A stretch of DNA of 13,545 bases from Caryophanales bacterium UBA4100. Its GTDB lineage: Bacteria; Bacillota; Bacilli; Paenibacillales; UBA4045. The position numbers were made by a program, and so were the translations under genes. This document shows, in pieces, positions 1-5,641 of the stretch. The stretch lies in contig DFXU01000100.1 in assembly GCA_002383285.1 (NCBI GenBank), positions 7,726 through 21,270 on the forward strand, in the 5' to 3' direction. Positions within the stretch are counted from its first letter, which is position 1. The number at the start of each line of letters is the position of its first letter. The notes under the pieces were generated by a model. It saw only the letters and a list, made by a program, of their open reading frames with translations, was not told the origin of the DNA and did not search any database.

Positions 1-769
1 CGCGTAAGCCAACCTGAGAAGCGATAATACCTAGAAGAACCCCGCCGGCCATATCCAACAACCAGTGAATTCCCAAGTAGAATATAGAGAAAATAATAAT
101 AACTGCAGAGGACATTACAATACGACGCCATAGCACGTTGGTAGAGCGTAATGCAATCAGTGCCAGGGTTACAGATATGGAAGTGTGCAGGCTAGGGAAA
201 CAGTTATTCAACCCAGACAATGGCCGATACTCCTGTTCGAATGTTGGGAATACATCCAATATCAACAAATCTACCTTAGGATGAAAGAACCATACTTCAT
301 TCACAGGGAAGAAGAAGTAGAAGGGAATAGCAACCATATAATTTATCATCATCGCATAGCATAGAGCGTAGAAGAGTTTTTTATCCTTTGCATAGGTGTA
401 GATAAAAAGTGAAGCTACTAATAGAGCTGTGAATATAACTACATAAAAAAATGTAAGCAGCGTAGTTAAGTAATCATTCTTGAAAAAGTGCTGTATGGAA
501 GCAACGATATTACCTTCGAATTTGTAGAAACTAGATGTGAAATCATCTGGGTTTTTATATTGATTCTCCAAGTACAGCTGTATTTTATTAAAAAACAAGA
601 TACAGAACATAGCAATAAGATGGAAAAAATATTTTCGCGAAGTAACGATCTCTTGGACAATTGTCCCTGCAATGGTAAAAGGATTTGTTCTTAGGGTAAC
701 TAAGAGAATGACAAATACGGTTATTGCAATATATATAGAAACGTGAACCATTGATTGTATTTGAAGCAT
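1..769 (-). CDS. PAP2 superfamily (Aur1/inositolphosphotransferase-like) membrane protein, 3' end cut by window edge
   Basis: An open frame of 256 codons on the minus strand runs off the left edge, so the C-terminus is missing. The protein is very hydrophobic, with membrane segments at about residues 9-27, 46-61, 100-124, 133-154, 172-182 (short), 196-208 and 216-233. The two PAP2 signature blocks are present: NNCFPSLHTS (188-197, catalytic His195) and GIHWLLDMAGG (233-243, His235 and Asp239). The usual Ser-Arg before the second His is absent, and a Cys precedes the PSLH block, as in the PAP2_3/Aur1-like branch. This family acts on lipid-linked or lipid phosphates at the membrane face; the substrate cannot be told from sequence. 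The ATG at 769 is chosen. A TTG two codons upstream (775-773) lies closer to the GAGGAGG ribosome site (781-787) and could be the true start. The gene has its own promoter directly behind the upstream small membrane gene. Confidence 0.88.
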   Translation of the reverse strand, partial: MLQIQSMVHVSIYIAITVFVILLVTLRTNPFTIAGTIVQEIVTSRKYFFHLIAMFCILFFNKIQLYLENQYKNPDDFTSSFYKFEGNIVASIQHFFKNDYLTTLLTFFYVVIFTALLVASLFIYTYAKDKKLFYALCYAMMINYMVAIPFYFFFPVNEVWFFHPKVDLLILDVFPTFEQEYRPLSGLNNCFPSLHTSISVTLALIALRSTNVLWRRIVMSSAVIIIFSIFYLGIHWLLDMAGGVLLGIIASQVGLR

Positions 770-780
770 GGTCAATAAAT

Positions 781-787
781 CCTCCTC
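781..787 (-). promoter_or_regulatory. Ribosome binding site of the PAP2-like gene
   Basis: GAGGAGG on the minus strand lies 11 bases before the ATG at 769 but only 5 bases before an in-frame TTG at 775-773. Neither spacing is ideal, so the start is ambiguous between these two codons; the difference is two residues. Confidence 0.6.
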
Positions 788-819
788 GTCCCCATGAGGT
801 ATTGTAATATAACCGATTT

Positions 820-848
820 ATTATAGCATTTAAGCAGGGAACGGGCAA
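820..848 (-). promoter_or_regulatory. Sigma-A-like promoter of the PAP2-like gene
   Basis: On the minus strand a -35 box TTGCCC (843-848, four of six consensus bases) is followed after exactly 17 bases by a perfect TATAAT -10 box (820-825). Transcription would start near 813, giving a leader of about 45 bases. The promoter sits within 12 bases of the stop codon of the preceding minus-strand gene, so the PAP2-like gene can be expressed independently of it. Confidence 0.65.
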
Positions 849-859
849 CGAAATAAATA

Positions 860-1249
860 TTACCGTCTAGCATTAATGCCAAGGATTCCTCCAAATGCAC
901 CAATAATTATACAAATGACTAGGAAAACCAGTGAATCTAGATTAACCTTTGAGCTAAACCCAAGATATGCAATCAAAGTGACGATTAAGCCATAGATTAT
1001 GCCGAGTACACCTCCGCGGTACCAGCCCTTAATACCTGCGCGCTTTGCGCATATAAACCCTCCCGCAAATACTGAGATGCCATGAATCATATACACGTAC
1101 AGGGGCAGAGATTGTTCTCTCAAGCCAGTCAGAGCCAGCAAGAGTGAGATAATGATCGTAGCAGTCACTGCAACGACCATCGCATAAACCAGACCTGCGA
1201 ATAATGGAGATATCGTGCTGTTACCCTCCGATTTTACAATAGGAACCAT
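860..1249 (-). CDS. TIGR04086/YrzE-type small integral membrane protein
   Basis: A 129-residue protein with four predicted membrane helices (about residues 16-38, 48-66, 78-96 and 107-124), Gly-rich segments (GISVFAGG, GGVLGIIYG, IIIGAFGGILG) and a short basic C-terminus (NARR). Size, helix layout and position near yrbG/spoVB match the TIGR04086 family, to which B. subtilis YrzE belongs as far as I recall. No biochemical function is known to me. The ATG at 1249 is chosen because TTGGAG (1258-1263) sits 8 bases upstream. A GTG three codons earlier (1258) would overlap that ribosome site. It is divergent from the downstream permease gene. No intrinsic terminator is visible after its stop codon. 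Confidence 0.8.
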   Translation of the reverse strand: MVPIVKSEGNSTISPLFAGLVYAMVVAVTATIIISLLLALTGLREQSLPLYVYMIHGISVFAGGFICAKRAGIKGWYRGGVLGIIYGLIVTLIAYLGFSSKVNLDSLVFLVICIIIGAFGGILGINARR

Positions 1250-1302
1250 CTTAATCACTCCAATGATAATAGATTTTATTCTAATGTATGGCCAAGCTGA
1301 GA

Positions 1303-1308
1303 ATTATA
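1303..1308 (-). promoter_or_regulatory. Possible -10 box for the YrzE-type gene
   Basis: A perfect TATAAT on the minus strand, about 54 bases upstream of the ATG at 1249, is the best -10 candidate. No good -35 box is seen at 16-18 bases spacing, so it is a weak call. It faces away from the permease promoter candidate in the same 126-base divergent gap. Confidence 0.3.
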
Positions 1309-1313
1309 GTACA

Positions 1314-1343
1314 TTGCACTGCGTTGAGCTCCTTTAGTATAAT
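1314..1343 (+). promoter_or_regulatory. Possible promoter of the ArsB/NhaD-type permease
   Basis: A perfect TATAAT (1338-1343) lies 18 bases after a weak TTGCAC (1314-1319, three of six matches). Transcription would start near 1350, leaving a leader of about 35 bases before the TTG start at 1385. Confidence 0.4.
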
Positions 1344-1384
1344 AATCCATGGCATCTATACTATTACTCGAAGGAAGTGTCTAA

Positions 1385-2698
1385 TTGGATATTATACAAA
1401 GTGTTCCGCATTGGCAGGTTGTAACAGCAGTTATTATCTTCTTACTTACATATGCGTTCATAATTACTGAAAAAATTAATCGAGCTGTAGTAGCCTTGAT
1501 GGGCGCGTTATTAATGGTGATTATTGGCATTGTAGATGTACACGCAGCGTATAGTGAACATATCGAGTGGGAAACGATATTCCTATTGATTGGTATGATG
1601 ATCTTGGTAGGTATCTCTAATCGAACGGGAATGTTCCAATATGTTGCAGTAAAGGCTGCTCAATTTGCTAAAGGGAATCCAGTGAGGTTATTAATATACT
1701 TATCTGTGATTACTGCAATTGGCTCTGCCTTCCTAGATAATGTAACAACAGTATTGTTAATTGTGCCTGTAACATTCTCGGTCACTCGAATTCTCAAAGT
1801 GAATCCCTTACCATATCTCGTAAGTGAGATAATTTCCTCTAATATTGGGGGTACAGCCACGTTGATTGGCGATCCTCCGAATATTATGATTGGAACAGCT
1901 AATAAACATCTGACCTTCAATGACTTTATTATCAACTTAGCGCCTGTTGTTATCGTTATTATGATTATCACAATATTTATCCTGATTAAGTATTACCGCA
2001 AGCAGCTCATTGTGAATGAAGCGCAGGTGAAGGAGCTGATGGAATTAAGTGCTGCTGATTATATAACGGACAAGCAGCTAATGATTAAATCGATCTCTGT
2101 TCTTCTATTGACGATAAGTGGATTCGCCCTTCACTCTATTATAGATGTAGAGGCAGCGGTAATCGCTGTAGCAGGGGCAACTATTCTCATGCTAATAGGT
2201 GTTAAGGAGCATGAGCTAGAGGAAGTGTTCCACACCGTTGAGTGGGTTACCATCTTCTTCTTCGCTGGTTTATTCGTCCTTGTTGGCGGTTTGATTGATG
2301 CAGGAATTATTAGTAACTTAGCTTCCAGGATGCTGGAAATTACCGAGGATAACTTTACCTTTATGGCTATGCTTGTATTGTGGGTTTCCGGAATTGCATC
2401 TGCTACCATAGATAACATTCCTTTTGTGGCAACGATGATTCCATTAATTCAAGACATGGGTACACAATTAGGGGTAGAGCCCGAACAGCTAAACAACGTC
2501 TGGTGGGCATTAGCGCTAGGAGCGTGTCTGGGTGGGAATGGTACATTAATCGGAGCTTCAGCGAATGTAATCGTCGCAGGCATGGCCTTTCGTGAAGGTC
2601 ATAAGCTTACCTATGTTGCATTCCTGAAGATTGGTGCACCAATCACAATCGTTTCCTTAATTATCTCAACCATATATATGCTGATATTCTTACTCTAA
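1385..2698 (+). CDS. ArsB/NhaD (ion transporter) superfamily permease
   Basis: A 437-residue polytopic membrane protein with 11 or so helices and an obvious internal duplication. The first half carries FLDNVTTVLL (116-125) and GGTATLIGDPPN (155-166). The second half carries TIDNIPFVAT (341-350) and GGNGTLIGASAN (383-394). These paired Asp-Asn and Gly-rich hairpin motifs are characteristic of the ArsB/NhaD and CitMHS transporter fold, in which each repeat supplies part of the substrate site. The family includes arsenite, sodium/proton and dicarboxylate transporters. The intact GDPPN hairpin resembles the P-protein/NhaD branch, but no substrate can be assigned. A hydrophilic linker (about 203-232) joins the halves. 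The start is TTG at 1385, preceded by AAGGAA at 1371-1376 with 8 bases spacing; no better in-frame start exists. No ars regulator or reductase lies nearby. I do not recall this gene at the equivalent place in B. subtilis. Confidence 0.9.
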   Translation: MDIIQSVPHWQVVTAVIIFLLTYAFIITEKINRAVVALMGALLMVIIGIVDVHAAYSEHIEWETIFLLIGMMILVGISNRTGMFQYVAVKAAQFAKGNPVRLLIYLSVITAIGSAFLDNVTTVLLIVPVTFSVTRILKVNPLPYLVSEIISSNIGGTATLIGDPPNIMIGTANKHLTFNDFIINLAPVVIVIMIITIFILIKYYRKQLIVNEAQVKELMELSAADYITDKQLMIKSISVLLLTISGFALHSIIDVEAAVIAVAGATILMLIGVKEHELEEVFHTVEWVTIFFFAGLFVLVGGLIDAGIISNLASRMLEITEDNFTFMAMLVLWVSGIASATIDNIPFVATMIPLIQDMGTQLGVEPEQLNNVWWALALGACLGGNGTLIGASANVIVAGMAFREGHKLTYVAFLKIGAPITIVSLIISTIYMLIFLL

Positions 2699-2742
2699 GC
2701 TAGAAGCAAATAGTGCAAATTCCAACAATTGATTGATTATAT

Positions 2743-2760
2743 TCCGCATGTATATGCGGA
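2743..2760. repeat. Perfect 7-bp inverted repeat with 4-base loop
   Basis: TCCGCAT, a GTAT spacer and ATGCGGA form a perfect palindrome in the 113-base gap between the permease and the DUF421 gene. It could form a hairpin after the permease transcript. However, no T-run follows on the plus strand (TTCAAGG follows), and none follows on the minus strand either, so it is not a classical intrinsic terminator. Its right arm abuts the expected -35 position of the DUF421 promoter candidate, so it might equally be a protein-binding operator. Confidence 0.55.
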
Positions 2761-2777
2761 TTCAAGGTCAACCTATC

Positions 2778-2783
2778 TATAAT
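2778..2783 (+). promoter_or_regulatory. Possible -10 box for the DUF421 gene
   Basis: A perfect TATAAT lies about 28 bases before the ATG at 2812. The -35 position at 17 bases spacing reads TGCGGA, far from consensus and part of the inverted repeat. The promoter, if real, would need an activator or another sigma factor, or the gene is read through from the permease. Confidence 0.3.
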
Positions 2784-2811
2784 GCAAACTTCTTCTTGAG
2801 AGGAGTGCTTT

Positions 2812-3549
2812 ATGGATTTGTTGACCTTGTTTCTTAGAACAATTATGACTTATTTTGTAGTATTCATTATGCTTCGGTTAATGGGGAAGCGGGAGATCGG
2901 CAAGCTATCTGTGTTTGACCTCGTGATTTCAATCATGATTGCTGAGATTGCCGTGTTCGTTATTGAGGACACCAAGAAGCCCCTCATACATGGCATTCTC
3001 CCGATGGTAACCTTAGTTGGAATACAAATATTAATTGCCTATATTACTCTGAAAAATTTATGGCTTCGTCGAGCAATAGATGGTGAACCAAGCATAATTA
3101 TTGATAATGGTAAGCTCCAGCGTGATGAGATGAAGCGTCAACGTTATAATCTGAGTGACTTGATGCTGCAGCTAAGGCAGAACCATGTAACGAATGTCGC
3201 TGATGTGGCATTCGCAATATTAGAAACTACAGGTAAGTTAACTGTAGTGAAGAAGCGAGATTTCAACGATAATGGTTCCGAGCATCAGGGATTACCTAAT
3301 AAGCATAACCTTCAATGGGAAGCTTCAGATGAGCTAGTAGGGCAGCGGGAAGAGCCTCGTGTGCGCTACGAGGGACTGCCGTTACCGCTCGTCATGGACG
3401 GTAAGGTGTTAGACAAGAATTTGGAGAAAATAGGGCGAGATCGATTCTGGTTGAAAAATCAAATCCAATTAAATGGTGCAAGGGATTTCAAGGAAATCTT
3501 CTTCTGCACCATTGATCATCGTGGCCGGATATTCGTTGATCTCATATAA
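2812..3549 (+). CDS. yrbG: DUF421 (YetF/YrbG-like) membrane protein
   Basis: A 245-residue protein with the DUF421 layout. Three N-terminal membrane helices (about 4-22, 34-52 and 59-79) surround the family block LRLMGKREIGKLSVFDLVIS (21-40). A soluble domain with GEPSIIIDNGKL (93-104) follows, then the Asn/Leu-rich stretch around 115-130. The soluble tail is long and ends in a second mixed alpha/beta block (about 190-245, DHRGRIFVDL). Some members of this family are linked to spore germination or the spore membrane in bacilli, but the molecular function is not established. The start is ATG at 2812, with AGGAG at 2801-2805 7 bases upstream. Its position next to spoVB is what suggests YrbG among the several DUF421 paralogues of bacilli. 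Its stop codon directly abuts the stop codon of convergent spoVB. Confidence 0.85.
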   Translation: MDLLTLFLRTIMTYFVVFIMLRLMGKREIGKLSVFDLVISIMIAEIAVFVIEDTKKPLIHGILPMVTLVGIQILIAYITLKNLWLRRAIDGEPSIIIDNGKLQRDEMKRQRYNLSDLMLQLRQNHVTNVADVAFAILETTGKLTVVKKRDFNDNGSEHQGLPNKHNLQWEASDELVGQREEPRVRYEGLPLPLVMDGKVLDKNLEKIGRDRFWLKNQIQLNGARDFKEIFFCTIDHRGRIFVDLI

Positions 3550-5097
3550 TCACTTAACCATCTTCTTACCTAACCAGAGCATGCGTAGAAGATCTTCTCG
3601 ATCAATTAGCTTTAGAATAATACAACAGATTAGATAAATAATCATACCGACGAGCAACGCCACGGCTAAGCGAATGAATGGAAAGTCCAGCATTGTGTAG
3701 TTGTATATAGTGTGGCATATGACCCCGCTGATTCCAATGGCAATTGCGACCTTGAAGAAATCAACAGAAGGCATGGAAAGCTTCAATAGCCGCGTAACGC
3801 TCACCCAATGAAGAATGGTGACAATCGCGATATTCATATTAATGGCGAAGATAGCTCCCATTATCCCAAAGCCTGGATTGCTGGCCAGTACACTAATTAG
3901 GGTAAGCTTGATACAAGCCCCTATGAATGTATTGCGCAACGCCTTGCCTGGTTTGTCCAATGCTTGCAAAGCAGCCTGAAGTGGTCCTTGGATATAAATG
4001 AATAGTGCGACCGGTGCCATCATCCTAAGCATCGCTCCCACCTCAGCATTATTATAAATGATCATACAGAGAGGCTCTGCAAGTACATACATGAAGGCGG
4101 CGAAAGGTGCACCTGTAATCAAGCTCAGCTTGAGTGATTGATGCATTCGCTTATGAACGGTTTCCATATCATTCTTGCTGGCTGCCTCTGACAAGGAGGG
4201 GATAAGTGAGACTGATAAGGAGTATGTCAATGCAGTTGGAAGTAATAGAATAGGTATGACCATTCCTTGAAGTGCGCCATATTGTGCAGTAGCAACTGCG
4301 GTAACAACTCCAGCTATGGCAAGACTCTGAATAATAAGGATTGATTCTAGGAAGTATGAGGCGGAACCAACGAGCCGACTTCCTGTAACTGGAATACTGA
4401 TGGCGAGCAGCCTGCGGAATTGTGAAGACTCTGTGCTAGTGACCTGCTTCGCTACTACATGCTTTCTTCGATCAGATCTGAATTGAACGAGGAGAACGAA
4501 TAGCCCAATAACCTCCCCCACAACAACTCCAGCCATTGCACCGGCGGCAGCGTATTGCACACCATAAGGTAACATCAAGTAGGAGAATGTTAGAACTGTC
4601 ACGATTCGAATAGAAGTCTCGGCAATTTGGGAAAGCGCCGTTGGAAGCATGTTGTGAAGCCCTTGGAAATATCCGCGGTATACGGAGGAAATTCCACCGA
4701 TAAGAATGATCGGGCTCATCGCCAAGAATGTATAATACACTCTATCATCGGTAAATAAGTGTTCGGTTATCCAATCAGCATATCCAACACAGAGTATGGT
4801 GAAGCCTATGCTTAATGTAACGGTAATGTAAAGAGCTACTCTAAGAATTAATCTGATTTTACCTCGGTTACCTTCTGCTTCAGCTTCAGCGACTAGCTTA
4901 GCAACAGCTAATGGAATACCCCCATTAATTAAGGTGAGAATAACAATTAGCAAGGGGTAACCCATCTGATATAAGCCAATACCTTCTGCTCCAATGATTC
5001 TGGGCAGGGCAATACGAGGGACGAAACCGAGAATCCGATTAATAATTCCGGCAGCTAGGAGGATCATGGTTCCTTTGATAAACGATTGTCTAGCCAT
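3550..5097 (-). CDS. spoVB: Stage V sporulation protein B, MOP/MATE-like lipid flippase
   Basis: A 515-residue protein with about 14 membrane helices of the MOP (MVF/MATE-like) exporter superfamily, close to the usual length of SpoVB (about 515-520). The N-terminal block FIKGTMILLAAGIINRILGF (6-25) followed by RIIGAEGIGLYQMGYPLL is typical of the SpoVB/YtgP/MurJ-like polysaccharide-export group. The repeated-fold block SVSLIPSLSEA (about 303-313) is also typical. SpoVB is needed for spore cortex peptidoglycan synthesis and is thought to move lipid-linked precursor across the outer forespore membrane. Paralogues (YtgP, MurJ-like) share the fold, and gene context next to yrbG and comN favours SpoVB. 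The ATG at 5097 is preceded by GTAGG. The gene is divergent from comN and convergent, without a gap, with the DUF421 gene. Confidence 0.9.
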   Translation of the reverse strand: MARQSFIKGTMILLAAGIINRILGFVPRIALPRIIGAEGIGLYQMGYPLLIVILTLINGGIPLAVAKLVAEAEAEGNRGKIRLILRVALYITVTLSIGFTILCVGYADWITEHLFTDDRVYYTFLAMSPIILIGGISSVYRGYFQGLHNMLPTALSQIAETSIRIVTVLTFSYLMLPYGVQYAAAGAMAGVVVGEVIGLFVLLVQFRSDRRKHVVAKQVTSTESSQFRRLLAISIPVTGSRLVGSASYFLESILIIQSLAIAGVVTAVATAQYGALQGMVIPILLLPTALTYSLSVSLIPSLSEAASKNDMETVHKRMHQSLKLSLITGAPFAAFMYVLAEPLCMIIYNNAEVGAMLRMMAPVALFIYIQGPLQAALQALDKPGKALRNTFIGACIKLTLISVLASNPGFGIMGAIFAINMNIAIVTILHWVSVTRLLKLSMPSVDFFKVAIAIGISGVICHTIYNYTMLDFPFIRLAVALLVGMIIYLICCIILKLIDREDLLRMLWLGKKMVK

Positions 5098-5130
5098 GAG
5101 GTACCTACTTTCATAAGCGATCTAATTGTT

Positions 5131-5158
5131 ATTACATACCTATGCGATTGCTTGTCAA
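5131..5158 (-). promoter_or_regulatory. Sigma-A-like promoter upstream of spoVB
   Basis: On the minus strand a perfect TTGACA -35 box (5153-5158) and a TGTAAT -10 box (5131-5136, five of six) are separated by 16 bases, starting transcription about 30 bases before the ATG. B. subtilis spoVB is known as a mother-cell sigma-E gene. A GCATATT match to the sigma-E -35 motif lies further upstream (minus strand, around 5173-5179), but no convincing matching -10 follows, so sigma-E control is not shown here. Confidence 0.55.
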
Positions 5159-5258
5159 CCTCATACCAATTAATATGCAGTAAACCTGAAAAGCAGGAAA
5201 TCTCACGTTAATGCCGAATTTTAAGTGTACAGGAGTAGTTAAGAACGGAGGTAGATGG

Positions 5259-5537
5259 ATGAGTGAGATTAATATAGATCGTAATGAACAAACGCTGTCT
5301 GAAGCACAATTGAATGCAATTGTTGAGGAACTATGTATAAGTAAGGCAGAGGAATTCTCCATGCTTGGTTATGAGAATGTTACCGGCAAAGAAATCTGGG
5401 ATTGTATTAACGATCGTTACAAGAAAGGAATGCCTCACTTACATGAGGTCGTAAACGATATCCTCTCATTAAAAACGACACAATATATGAATTGGATGAC
5501 GATGACAGTAGTTTACAAAGGGCCCTCTTTATTATAG
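5259..5537 (+). CDS. comN: ComN-type post-transcriptional regulator
   Basis: A small soluble protein of 92 residues. The conserved core runs from LCISKAEEF through YENVTGKEIWDCI and YKKGMPHLHEVVNDILSL to the YMNWMTM motif (about residues 26-82). This matches the post-transcriptional regulator family (B. subtilis ComN, formerly YrzD), about 98 residues there. In B. subtilis ComN controls late-competence comE operon mRNA and is found at the poles with DivIVA. Whether it does so here is inferred. The ATG at 5259 is chosen because GGAGG (5247-5251) sits 7 bases upstream. An in-frame ATG at 5211 would add 16 residues but lacks a well-placed ribosome site. The last codons and stop are embedded in the terminator hairpin. 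A plus-strand promoter is not clear. Confidence 0.88.
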   Translation: MSEINIDRNEQTLSEAQLNAIVEELCISKAEEFSMLGYENVTGKEIWDCINDRYKKGMPHLHEVVNDILSLKTTQYMNWMTMTVVYKGPSLL

Positions 5538-5551
5538 AAGGCTTTTTTTTT
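5517..5551 (+). terminator. Intrinsic terminator overlapping the comN stop codon
   Basis: The arms GCCCTCT (5522-5528) and AGAAGGC (5536-5542) pair around a 7-base loop with one C-A mismatch. The stem can be extended by AAAGG against the first bases of a run of nine T (5543-5551). The upstream arm is coding sequence for the last residues of ComN, and the comN stop codon TAG (5535-5537) lies at the start of the downstream arm. It separates comN from the secD promoter. Confidence 0.8.
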
Positions 5552-5576
5552 CGTGAAATCATATAGGTTCGATAAA

Positions 5577-5605
5577 TTGACTCGTATTTCCGACGTGAGT
5601 ATAAT
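5577..5605 (+). promoter_or_regulatory. Strong sigma-A-like promoter of the secD operon
   Basis: TTGACT (5577-5582, five of six) and a perfect TATAAT (5600-5605) are spaced by exactly 17 bases. The predicted start is near 5612, giving a leader of about 30 bases to the secD ATG. It lies just after the comN terminator and is the best promoter in the window. Confidence 0.8.
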
Positions 5606-5641
5606 GGGAATATTGACTGTTGAGGGGAGCATATAATAAAG

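Noticed and set aside
1404..1415. The 12-base string TTCCGCATTGGC occurs both here and at 11909-11920.
   Set aside because: A handful of exact 12-base matches are expected by chance in 13.5 kb, and the two copies lie in unrelated contexts (inside a coding region versus a relA leader).
2750..2775. Possible sigma-F/G promoter (GTATA with GG-N2-A downstream) before the DUF421 gene.
   Set aside because: The spacing of 11 bases is too short for that sigma class.
5211..5258. N-terminal extension of ComN from an upstream ATG.
   Set aside because: The ATG at 5259 has a well-placed GGAGG, and the extension has no family similarity that I can recognise.
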